DNA of 64,000 nucleotides from DAOUJW01 sp034422115 (GTDB taxonomy: Bacteria; Chloroflexota; Dehalococcoidia; Lucifugimonadales; UBA2985), in NCBI GenBank assembly GCA_034422115.1, contig DAOUJW010000010.1, positions 1 through 64,000 on the forward strand. Direction: 5' to 3'. Below the pieces are notes generated by a model. That model had not been told where the DNA came from. It saw nothing but the letters and a program-made list of their open reading frames with translations, and did not search any database. How positions within the stretch are numbered: the stretch's first letter is position 1; each line of letters starts with the position of its first letter. A program made the translations under genes and the position numbers. Below, one piece after another: positions 50,297-57,956 of this stretch.

Positions 50297-51366
50297 CTTA
50301 CAGCGTTCAAAGCGCAGCGGCCCATTCCAATTCGGACAGTAAGCCAGGGCCGTGGCGCATTACCTTCGACACCAACCCCGACGATTGTAATCTGCATTGC
50401 ATTATGTGCGAGGACCATTCCCCGTACAGCGCCACGCAGTCCGAACGGATTAGCGCAGGCCGACCCAAGCGCCGAATGGACATAGACCTTATCCGCCAGG
50501 TCCTGGCCGAGTCCAAGGGGACGCCACTTCGAGAAATCATCCCGTCCACAATGGGCGAACCCCTGCTGTACCGAGATTTCGATGAGATTCTGGACCTGTG
50601 CGCACAATATGGGGTAATGCTCAACCTTACCACCAACGGGACCTTCCCCCGCCGCGGCGCAAGGGCGTGGGCAGAGCGCATTGTACCGGTTACTTCCGAT
50701 GTCAAAATCTCCTGGAACGGCTCCACCAAGGACACCCAGGAACAGGTCATGCTGGGCACAAAATGGGAGAGTGTCCTGGAAAACGTTCGCACCTTCATCT
50801 CTGTCCGTGATGAGTATGCCGCCCGCGGGGGCAACCGGTGTCGGGTCACCTTCCAGCTCACCTTCATGGAAGTCAACTACGCTGAGCTGCCGGATGTTGT
50901 AGAACTGGCAGCTCAGCTGGGAGTAGATCGAGTGAAGGGCCACCATTTGTGGGTGAACTTCTCTCAAATCAAGGACCTGTCGTTGCGCAGGAGCACAGAT
51001 GCCGTAGAGAGGTGGAACGCAACTGTTGACGCGGCGCTCCAAGCCGTCGAGACCCACCGACTGCCCGATGGCAGCAGGGTGCTGCTGGACAACATCTTCA
51101 AGCTGGACCCGGAAGACAAGGGTGACATAACCCCGGGAGCAATGTGCCCGTTCCTGGGCCAGGAAGCCTGGGTTGCCTCCGACGGGAGATTCAACCCGTG
51201 CTGCGCCCCTGACGTCCTGCGCCGCACTCTGGGGGAATTTGGCAACGTGAACAACGCCAGCCTCTACGACATCTGGCAGAGTCGTGCCTACCGGGAACTC
51301 CAGTCCAGTTACCTGGAGAAGCCGCTGTGCCAGGGCTGCAACATGAGGAGGCCTACTGGCCCGTGA
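50293..51366 (+). CDS. Radical SAM/SPASM maturase
   Basis: A 357-residue radical SAM enzyme. The cluster motif is DDCNLHCIMC (Cys32, Cys36, Cys39, CxxxCxxC), followed by the LTTNGTFPRRG segment. The C-terminal part holds a SPASM-type cysteine set: MCPFLGQ, GRFNPCCAPD and LCQGCNMRR. SPASM enzymes commonly modify peptides, with extra iron-sulfur clusters. Others act on sugars or proteins. It overlaps the glycosyltransferase gene by 4 bases upstream and the methyltransferase gene by 4 bases downstream (gtga). A Gly-rich peptide gene lies 2 kb further along the same strand. Confidence 0.88.
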   Translation: MTYSVQSAAAHSNSDSKPGPWRITFDTNPDDCNLHCIMCEDHSPYSATQSERISAGRPKRRMDIDLIRQVLAESKGTPLREIIPSTMGEPLLYRDFDEILDLCAQYGVMLNLTTNGTFPRRGARAWAERIVPVTSDVKISWNGSTKDTQEQVMLGTKWESVLENVRTFISVRDEYAARGGNRCRVTFQLTFMEVNYAELPDVVELAAQLGVDRVKGHHLWVNFSQIKDLSLRRSTDAVERWNATVDAALQAVETHRLPDGSRVLLDNIFKLDPEDKGDITPGAMCPFLGQEAWVASDGRFNPCCAPDVLRRTLGEFGNVNNASLYDIWQSRAYRELQSSYLEKPLCQGCNMRRPTGP

Positions 51367-53066
51367 CTTCCGACTGGCGAGGCTACAGCGTATCGGTGGA
51401 CGGCTCCCATCACATCCACGAGGGGAGTGCAGCCTATCCTTCCAGGTTCCTGGAGGTACTGAAATTCCACGCACCTGGACTAGCCCCGGCAATTGACCAC
51501 TCGGGCGCCTACCACATCACCCCCGATGGACAACCCGCATACGATGCGCGCTATATTCGGACATTTGGTTTCTACGAGGGCCTCGCCGCAGTGCATTCCT
51601 ACGATGGGTGGTTTCACATCCTCCCGGACGGCAGAGAAGTTTACTCAGACCGGTACGCCTGGTGCGGCAATTTCCAGGAGGGACGCTGTCCGGTTCGGCT
51701 ATCGGACAATAGCTACTCCCACATTGGAGAAGATGGCGCCCTAGCGTACTCTGAACGCTTCCGTTACGCGGGTGATTTCAAAGATGGCTTCTCCGTTGTG
51801 CAGCGGGAGGATGGTCGACATACCCACATCGACCGGAACGGCGCTTTGCTACACGGCCGCTGGTTCCTAGACCTGGACGTGTTTCACAAGGGCTACGCCC
51901 GCGCCCGAGACGAGGGCGGCTGGCATCACGTTGACCATCTTGGAAATCCACTTTACGGTGCACGCTTCAGCAACGTTGAGCCGTTCTACAACGGACAGGC
52001 AAGGGTTGAAGGATTTGATGGCTCCCTGTCGGTTGTCGGTGAGTCCGGAGAGATCCTGGTGGAGTTGAGGCAGGCGTTGCGTTCACCCCTTGAGGAACTC
52101 TCCTCAGACATGGTGGGCATGTGGAGAACCCAGACCATTCGCGCCGCGGTCGACGTCGGTGTGTTTGAGATGCTGCCGGCAACCCCGCAGGACATTGAGA
52201 CATCCCTGCGCCTTGCGGACTCACTGGGCATTCGACTGATGCGTGCCCTAACCGAGCTGGACCTGGTATGGCAGGATGCGGATGGAGTCTTCCACCCCAC
52301 ACAAAAGGGTTCCCTACTGCAACATGCCCACCCACTCTCCCTCGCGGACGCGGTTGGACACTGGGGCAAGGAGGCCTACCAAGCCTGGTCAGGGATTACC
52401 AAGTCGCTTCAGAACGGTGATGTCGGCTTTGAGAGGGCTCACGGAAAGAGTTTCTTTGACTGGATACAAACTCGGCCGGAATACCTGACGGAGTACCACT
52501 CGGCCATGTCGGCGTATGCAAGGCACGACTATGCAGGTCTGGCAGATTCTGTGGATTTCTCCATGCATGAGAGAATTGTTGATGCAGGTGGCGGCACCGG
52601 AGAGTTGTCATTCGCGCTCCTGCGCTCCTGCCCCTCACTGAAGGCCATTGTCATGGATAGGGTGGAGGTGGTTGAAGCTGTCACACCGCCCGGGGACATC
52701 GGAGGGCGCTGCAGTTTTGTCGCGGGAGACCTGTTCCAGAAATGGCCCGTCACCGGGGACGGGGTTATCCTCGCAAGAGTCCTCCACGACTGGCCCGACG
52801 ATGAAGCTCTGCGCATCCTGGTGCGCGCCCGTGAATCGATGTCCGCAGAGGCTACGCTTTACCTGGTGGAGTTGGTCCTGGACGACACAAGAGGCATGGG
52901 CGGTCTGCTTGACCTGAATATGCTTGTCATGACGGGTGGGGCTGAACGCACAGAGGCGCAGTATCGGGACCTCCTTGACCGGGCCGGCTTTACCTTGCTT
53001 GACGTTACCGATACTGATTTCGTGAGTTCAGTCATCCGCGCCAGGCCGGCCAGCGGATCCAATTGA
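51363..53066 (+). CDS. WG-repeat/O-methyltransferase fusion
   Basis: A 567-residue protein. Residues about 10-235 contain six or so WG-like repeats of 37-38 residues (for example DGWFHILPDGREVYSDRYAW and EGGWHHVDHLGNPLYGARFS), expected to form a beta-rich binding module. From about 240 on it is a SAM-dependent O-methyltransferase of the plant-caffeate/hydroxyneurosporene type, with a dimerisation helix part, the SAM loop VDAGGGTGELS (406-416) and RVLHDWPDDEALRIL containing the His (475) used as general base in relatives. The start is a GTG at 51363 overlapping the radical SAM stop. I know of no established function for this fusion. Confidence 0.8.
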   Translation: MTSDWRGYSVSVDGSHHIHEGSAAYPSRFLEVLKFHAPGLAPAIDHSGAYHITPDGQPAYDARYIRTFGFYEGLAAVHSYDGWFHILPDGREVYSDRYAWCGNFQEGRCPVRLSDNSYSHIGEDGALAYSERFRYAGDFKDGFSVVQREDGRHTHIDRNGALLHGRWFLDLDVFHKGYARARDEGGWHHVDHLGNPLYGARFSNVEPFYNGQARVEGFDGSLSVVGESGEILVELRQALRSPLEELSSDMVGMWRTQTIRAAVDVGVFEMLPATPQDIETSLRLADSLGIRLMRALTELDLVWQDADGVFHPTQKGSLLQHAHPLSLADAVGHWGKEAYQAWSGITKSLQNGDVGFERAHGKSFFDWIQTRPEYLTEYHSAMSAYARHDYAGLADSVDFSMHERIVDAGGGTGELSFALLRSCPSLKAIVMDRVEVVEAVTPPGDIGGRCSFVAGDLFQKWPVTGDGVILARVLHDWPDDEALRILVRARESMSAEATLYLVELVLDDTRGMGGLLDLNMLVMTGGAERTEAQYRDLLDRAGFTLLDVTDTDFVSSVIRARPASGSN

Positions 53067-53374
53067 AATAGCCGGCTTGCTTTCTTGGTGGTGAAATAGT
53101 AGCATACAGGCTGGACCTCGAGACTTTCATTTGGTCTTGTTGCTGAGACTGAAAGCCCGTTCCAAGGGGTCGGAGGTGACAATTTGGCTAGGGAGTACCC
53201 TCATCCGGTAAGACTGGAAGAAGCGATTTCCGTCTGCCACTTGCTCGGGGCCTGCAACGTGCGTTGTAGGCTTTTGTTTTGCCACCTGACGCTCAGCATC
53301 CTTGCGAGGTTCGTCCAGAGTTGGTGGGATACCAGACTCGCGGGAGGGCCATTAGTTCGTAAGGAGGAAGAGTT
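53067..53374. other. Leader region of the Gly-rich peptide gene
   Basis: No convincing gene. It contains a hairpin-forming stretch (CTTTCA at about 53133 pairing with TGAAAG at about 53159), a 'tcggagg...ggct...agtacc' series near 53170-53198 loosely like the 41-bp element, and an intrinsic terminator at 53250-53280. A 64-codon open frame across it includes the terminator and is rejected. Confidence 0.5.
53250..53280 (+). terminator. Intrinsic terminator (or attenuator) before the peptide gene
   Basis: GCCTGCAACG and CGTTGTAGGC (53250-53259 and 53262-53271) form a 10-bp stem with one G-T pair, followed directly by TTTTGTTTT. It ends the glycosyltransferase-SAM-methyltransferase transcript or acts as an attenuator 95 bases ahead of the peptide gene. 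Confidence 0.75.
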
Positions 53375-53536
53375 ATGAACAAACTGCATGGCTCAGCGAT
53401 GGCGCGAGGTGGTGGCGGCAAGGGAGGAGGCGGAAAAGGGGGTGGCGGTAAGGGTGGTGGCGGCAACAGCAACCCCAACTACCCCAGCACCACTGGCAAC
53501 CCGTCAGGCGGTGGTCGGGGCAACGACAAGAAATAG
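53375..53536 (+). CDS. Gly-rich GGGGK-repeat peptide, candidate RiPP precursor
   Basis: A 53-residue peptide. The leader-like start is MNKLHGSAMAR, then four GGGG blocks: three followed by K and the last by N (residues 12-31), then NSNPNYPSTTGNPSGGGRGN and DKK. The ATG at 53375 sits 7 bases after a perfect AGGAGG (53362-53367). The repeat blocks differ almost only in third codon positions (GGT GGT GGC GGC AAG; GGA GGA GGC GGA AAA; GGG GGT GGC GGT AAG), which means the amino-acid sequence has been preserved while the DNA drifted. Its place just after a SPASM maturase and methyltransferase suggests it is their substrate. This is inference: no known precursor family is recognised. Confidence 0.7.
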   Translation: MNKLHGSAMARGGGGKGGGGKGGGGKGGGGNSNPNYPSTTGNPSGGGRGNDKK

Positions 53537-53738
53537 AGTATCGGGTAAGAAACGGACGGCTCTGAATGCGGCTGGTATCCCACCGAATAGTGTGTCTGGA
53601 ATCCGTTGTTGCTCACGTTGGCCCGGACTGGCAAGTGCACATGTCAGTAGTGCGTTTCCGTTCTGACGCGGGCGCATTATGCCGGCACCATTTGGGGGGG
53701 TCTACCCCTACGAATCCAGCATTCTGCCGAGAGGCCAA

Positions 53739-54410
53739 ATGAGTGAGCCCAGGGATCAATCCTGGATCAAGGAGAACCTCGGGCATTTGCCAGCCGATAC
53801 AGACGTCGCGCTGGTCCTGAGGCACGCCGAGCGGGAAGAAATTCCTTCAGGAACTTTTGGCGTTGATGTTCCGTTGACGGCGGTCGGAGTTGAATCCGCA
53901 GAGAGGCTGGGATCTGCACTCTCGGAAATCAGGCCGCCGGTTGGGGTTACCTCCAGCCCTGTCCCAAGGTGCGTTCAGACTGCTGCGGCTATTCTTCGTG
54001 GTGGCGGCTTTGAAAAAGAAGCCGCCGTCGACTGGCGACTCGGAGACCCCGGTCCCTTTGTAGTAGACACGGAGACCAGCGGGGCGTTATTCCTTGAAAC
54101 GGGCATCCTGGAAATAACAAGACGACAGCTCAGTGATGTTGAGCCTCCTCCGGGCATGAGAGGGACGTCAGAGGGCGTGGGCCTCCTGCTGGATTTGACG
54201 GCAAAGGAACTTGGGAATAGCGGTCGCCTCAACGTCTACGTCACTCACGACGCCATCCTGGCTGTTCTAGTGGCCCATCTTTACAGGTTATCCGTGGACG
54301 ATATCGGTTGGCCAGAATACCTGGACGGGCTCTTATTGTGGCGTAGCACAGGGCGACTCAACTTTGCTTGGAGGGGCTTGCAGCAGGCCCCTTACCCACT
54401 CGGCCGTTAG
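53739..54410 (+). CDS. Histidine phosphatase family protein
   Basis: A 223-residue phosphoglycerate-mutase-like phosphatase. The catalytic LRHAERE motif comes early (about residue 28-34), SSPVPRCVQTA gives the second Arg, and YVTHDAILAVL the second His. Substrate is unknown (sugar phosphates or small phospho-compounds). The start at ATG 53739 follows GAGAGG; an in-frame ATG at 53679 is an alternative. Its 3' end overlaps the convergent epimerase gene by 78 bases, an unusually long overlap. Confidence 0.82.
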   Translation: MSEPRDQSWIKENLGHLPADTDVALVLRHAEREEIPSGTFGVDVPLTAVGVESAERLGSALSEIRPPVGVTSSPVPRCVQTAAAILRGGGFEKEAAVDWRLGDPGPFVVDTETSGALFLETGILEITRRQLSDVEPPPGMRGTSEGVGLLLDLTAKELGNSGRLNVYVTHDAILAVLVAHLYRLSVDDIGWPEYLDGLLLWRSTGRLNFAWRGLQQAPYPLGR

Positions 54411-55316
54411 CGCGATTGCCTCTCTGGGCGCCACCTTGGGGGTGTACCCCAGCACTTTCTTCGCCTTTTCCGTGCTGAAGGCCTCTCGTTGGCCCTCCTC
54501 GCCCGGACGGTAGTTTGTGTATTCGATGGGTGACTCTGAGCCGGTGACGGATTGGCACATCTCGGCGAGTTCTTCTATGGAGCGTTCCTCTCCATAACCC
54601 ACGTATATCTTCTGCCCAACCACGCTATCGTCCGATGCCTTTATCGCAATGGTCCAAGCCTCCACCACATCGTCAATGTAGGTGAGATCCCGTGTCTGCT
54701 TACCACCTTCGACCACAATCGGTTCGCCATGCAGCGCCCGCCACAGCCATTTGAATATGAAGACCTCGCGTCTCATATTCGGACCGACTACCACGCCAGT
54801 TGACAGCACTATCGAAGGGATACCGTAGGCCCTGTGCCAGGCCCAGACAGCGAGTTCAGCGGCGGCTTTAGAATAGCCGTAGGGGTTGTGCGGCGTGAGA
54901 GGGTGGTTCTCATCCATGGGCAGATATAGGGGCCGGCCCAGTTCATTGCCGGAAGCAGCGAACAAGAGCTTGGACACGCCACCTGCCAGACGCACTGCCT
55001 CCAGGAGCTCCACAGTACCCATGACATTCTGTGACACGGTGTACCTGGGCGAGTCAAATGCCATAGGGGTGTCGGGTTGCGCTGCCAAGTGAGCCACAAC
55101 CGAATGTCCGGCCACGTCTGAAGGGCGGATGTCCTGAACGCTCTTCCAAATATAGCTAAAGCTGGGATGGGAGAATTCGCTTTGCAGCAGTCCAGCATGA
55201 TTCGGTGCGGTTATATCAAGCCCTGTCACGCTATAACCCAAGCTGAGCAGATGTCTTGCGAGGGAGGAGCCTGCAAAACCGGCCGCTCCAGTAATCAGGA
55301 CCCTTTCTTCACGCAT
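54333..55316 (-). CDS. NAD-dependent epimerase/dehydratase
   Basis: A 327-residue extended SDR enzyme acting on nucleotide sugars. The cofactor motif TGAAGFAGSSLARHL begins at residue 10, followed by HLAAQPDTPMAF, and the catalytic YGYSKAAAELA with Tyr and Lys. RDLTYIDDVVEAW and the C-terminal GYTPKVAPREAI are typical of UDP-glucose/glucuronate 4-epimerase-like proteins. I chose the ATG at 55316 (MREERVLITG), overlapping the upstream sugar-dehydrogenase gene by 8 bases. With that gene it probably makes UDP-glucuronate-derived sugars, plausible donors for the nearby glycosyltransferase. Confidence 0.87.
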   Translation of the reverse strand: MREERVLITGAAGFAGSSLARHLLSLGYSVTGLDITAPNHAGLLQSEFSHPSFSYIWKSVQDIRPSDVAGHSVVAHLAAQPDTPMAFDSPRYTVSQNVMGTVELLEAVRLAGGVSKLLFAASGNELGRPLYLPMDENHPLTPHNPYGYSKAAAELAVWAWHRAYGIPSIVLSTGVVVGPNMRREVFIFKWLWRALHGEPIVVEGGKQTRDLTYIDDVVEAWTIAIKASDDSVVGQKIYVGYGEERSIEELAEMCQSVTGSESPIEYTNYRPGEEGQREAFSTEKAKKVLGYTPKVAPREAIALTAEWVRGLLQAPPSKVESPCATPQ

Positions 55317-56655
55317 GGGACGGCCCCTCAATGTAGTCGTTAAGGGTTTCCTGGCCCGGGATTGGCCGTCCTACACCCATATACTCGAAGCCCAGTTCCC
55401 TCATTCTAACCGGGTCAAGAACATTTCTACCGTCAAAGATGAAGCGAGGTGGGGCCATCTTCCGTGCTATAGCCGTCCAGTCCTGGTCTGTGAATTCCGG
55501 CCAATCGGTCATCAGTACCAGGGCCTGGGCTTTATTAGAAGCCTCCTCCACGTCGGTAGCAAACTCAACTGAAACGTCCTTTAGCTCCCGACGGGTGGAG
55601 TCAATAGCCTCAGGGTCATACGCAGCAATGTTCGCCCCTTCTTCATCCAGAACTCGCAGAAGATCCAAGGCCGGGGCATCTCTTACGTCATCAGTTCGCG
55701 GTTTGTAAGCCAGTCCCAGAACGCCTACACGCACTCTTGCCAGAGAGCCACCGAGCCTCCGGCGGAGGGCATGGAGAGGTAGCATCCGCTGACGGTTGTT
55801 GGTACTGGTTACGGCTCTGAGCAAACCGGCGTCCAGGCCGTTGTTGAGCGCCAGGGCTTCCAGTATCCTGGTATCCTTGGGTAAGCAGGAGCCTCCGTAA
55901 CCTACGCCTGCGTAGATCCTTGACCCAACTCTGGAGTCCAAAGCCAGGCCCTCGCTAACGTCGTCCGTTGAGGCGCCGAGAAGATCGCACAGGGCGGCAA
56001 TCTCATTGATGAACGAAATACGAGTGGCCAGAAAGGCATTGCTGGCGTACTTGATCATCTCCGCGCTGGTGACGTCAGTTACCATTATCGGAGCCTGGGT
56101 CCCGGCGTACATCCTGGACACAACATCGACCGAGCGTAGGTCGCCTTTCGGGGCGCCAACGACAATCCTGTCTGGAGCCTGCCAGTCCATAACCGCCTGA
56201 CCTTGCCTGAGGAACTCGGGGTTAGCGACATATGCGATACCGCTGCCCTCCAACTCTCGTTGCACAATTTCCTGTCCGGTGCCCGGCGGCACTGTGCTTT
56301 TCATAACGACCACCAAATCTCCCGGATCCACCCCCTTTAGCCATGAGATGGTCGACCACACCTCTTTCAAGTCTACGTTGTATTTTTGGTCTGCGGGAGT
56401 TCCCACCGCCACCAAAGCTATTTCGCCAAGGTCTCTACTGAATTCGCTGGGATGCAAATAGCTGAGTTTCCCCCTCTGCAAACCGCAGGAGACCCAATCG
56501 GATAAACCGGGTTCAAAAAACGGAAGCTCTCCACTCTTCAGAACGTCAAGTCTTGAGCGATCCGTGTCGGCCGCCAGGACATCATGCCCGGATGCAGCCA
56601 GCCCGGCTGCTGCCACGAGTCCCACATGTCCCAAGCCAATAACGGTTATCTTCAC
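55309..56655 (-). CDS. UDP-glucose/GDP-mannose dehydrogenase family enzyme
   Basis: A 448-residue nucleotide-sugar 6-dehydrogenase. NAD-binding motif VIGLGHVGLVAAAGLA at the N-terminus, NPEFLRQGQAVMDW in the middle, catalytic Cys in GYGGSCLPKDTRI, and the C-terminal VLGLAYKPRTDDVRDAPAL. It oxidises UDP-glucose (or a relative) to the uronate. I chose the GTG at 56655 (VKITVIG), preceded by AGGCAGG. The frame is open further upstream but without family similarity. Overlaps the epimerase start, so they form an operon. Confidence 0.92.
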   Translation of the reverse strand: MKITVIGLGHVGLVAAAGLAASGHDVLAADTDRSRLDVLKSGELPFFEPGLSDWVSCGLQRGKLSYLHPSEFSRDLGEIALVAVGTPADQKYNVDLKEVWSTISWLKGVDPGDLVVVMKSTVPPGTGQEIVQRELEGSGIAYVANPEFLRQGQAVMDWQAPDRIVVGAPKGDLRSVDVVSRMYAGTQAPIMVTDVTSAEMIKYASNAFLATRISFINEIAALCDLLGASTDDVSEGLALDSRVGSRIYAGVGYGGSCLPKDTRILEALALNNGLDAGLLRAVTSTNNRQRMLPLHALRRRLGGSLARVRVGVLGLAYKPRTDDVRDAPALDLLRVLDEEGANIAAYDPEAIDSTRRELKDVSVEFATDVEEASNKAQALVLMTDWPEFTDQDWTAIARKMAPPRFIFDGRNVLDPVRMRELGFEYMGVGRPIPGQETLNDYIEGPSHA

Positions 56656-57030
56656 ATCGCCTGCCTGGATTCGACTACAAATGCCCCACGCCCAATATTT
56701 GTACCACATACGTGGGGACATCGGTAGACTTTAGGGAGAAAGGTTGATAGCTAAGGTACTGCCTTCAGTAAGTTTAGGCCGGAAAATGTGGGCCAAGGCT
56801 GACCGAAGGGAGTACCATGTTTGAATTGACCATAGGTTTGTAAGCAAAACGGCGAATGGCGCGTCCTTTGATCCCACTCCATCCTTGACAGATCTAGGTT
56901 TCCCTCACTCTTGCGTTCCAATCTGGCTGACGGCTTACGGTTTGTGGCTGGTTGGCCCTATTGGAGTAGAGGGCGTTTAATGCTCCTACGCAAACAGGGT
57001 GGGGATTTGGCGATCTGCTATAATTCTACC
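56656..57030. other. Divergent spacer between sugar dehydrogenase and queC
   Basis: No gene is seen. It contains the second copy of the 41-bp element (56788-56828), about 243 bases before the queC start. It should carry promoters for both directions, but I do not see a strong consensus box pair. Confidence 0.5.
56788..56828 (+). repeat. 41-bp shared upstream element, copy 2
   Basis: It begins 'gtgggccaaggctgac' and ends 'agtaccatgtttgaattg', 36 of 41 identical to 48732-48772 in the same orientation, and at a nearly equal distance from the next start codon. Confidence 0.6.
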
Positions 57031-57774
57031 ATGGCCAGTTATGGTGTCATTCTCCTGTCGGGTGGACTCGACTCCACCACTGTTGCGGCCTATGCAATGG
57101 GCCGCGTCGACAACATGTCGGCCATTACGTTCCATTACGGTCAGAGCCACTCAAAGGAGGTCTACTGCGCGGCGCAGGTCGCCGGCATTTTGGGCATCGA
57201 ACACAGGATTCTCGACATTTCCTTTCTTTCGGACGTTTCCTGGTACTCTGCTCTGACCAAATCCGATCGCTTCCTAGTGCCATCGGGACGCTCCAAGGAG
57301 AAGATCGGACAGGGTATTCCTATAACCTATGTACCTATGCGCAACACGATATTCTTAGCGCTGTCCGCCGCTTACTTGGAGAGTCTTGTACTATACGCAA
57401 TTGAGGTCGAGGGACTCGACGCCTCGGATGCAGCAGCCACCATCTACATGGCCCCTAACGCGCTTGACTACAGCGGCTACCCAGACTGCCGCCCCGAGTT
57501 CTACGAAAATATGGGGCGTACATTGGAACTCGGCAGCAAGCTCTGGGCAGAGTACTCGGTACCTATCAAGATCGAAACCCCGATTATAGACCTGTCGAAG
57601 GCCGAGATCGCTGCGCTTGGCATGAGGCTAGGCGCCCCGTTGGAGCACACCTGGAGTTGCTACGAGGGCGGCGAGGCTCCCTGCGACATGTGCGACAGTT
57701 GCATCCTTCGTGCCAAGGGATTCGCCGAAGCGGGTTTCCCAGATCCTCTCCTTGTCAGTCTTGGCAGGGCTTGA
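57031..57774 (+). CDS. queC: 7-cyano-7-deazaguanine synthase
   Basis: A 247-residue QueC, which converts carboxydeazaguanine to preQ0 with ATP and ammonia. The PP-loop SGGLDST is at 10-16, then ITYVPMRNTIFLALSAAYLE, the conserved YSGYPDCRPEF, and four zinc cysteines C210, C218, C221 and C224 (WSCYEGGEAPCDMCDSCILR). All active-site parts are present, so it should be functional. The ATG at 57031 gives the standard N-terminus. The partners queD and queE are not in this window. Convergent to the dpdA-like gene, with 182 bases between, which suggests supply of preQ0 for DNA modification. Confidence 0.93.
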   Translation: MASYGVILLSGGLDSTTVAAYAMGRVDNMSAITFHYGQSHSKEVYCAAQVAGILGIEHRILDISFLSDVSWYSALTKSDRFLVPSGRSKEKIGQGIPITYVPMRNTIFLALSAAYLESLVLYAIEVEGLDASDAAATIYMAPNALDYSGYPDCRPEFYENMGRTLELGSKLWAEYSVPIKIETPIIDLSKAEIAALGMRLGAPLEHTWSCYEGGEAPCDMCDSCILRAKGFAEAGFPDPLLVSLGRA

Positions 57775-57956
57775 CTATGCCCGGCATTGGACTAGCATGC
57801 TCTGGACAATTTACCTCCAGCTAAAGTAGGTCAGGGAGAAGGGTGAAATTCAGAGAGGAATAGAGATGTTCCAGACTGAGACCAGTTGGTTTCGTAGATC
57901 ACACTAGGAGTTGGCACACCAAATCAGGTGGATATTCACTGTTGTTCACTTTGACT

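Noticed and set aside
53184..53378. Open frame of 64 codons with several cysteines just before the peptide gene
   Set aside because: It runs through the intrinsic terminator at 53250-53280 and has a weak start and no recognisable protein features.
57866..57907. Short frame of 13 codons with a GAGAGGA site after queC
   Set aside because: Too short to support, and no repeat, conservation or neighbouring maturase argues for it.
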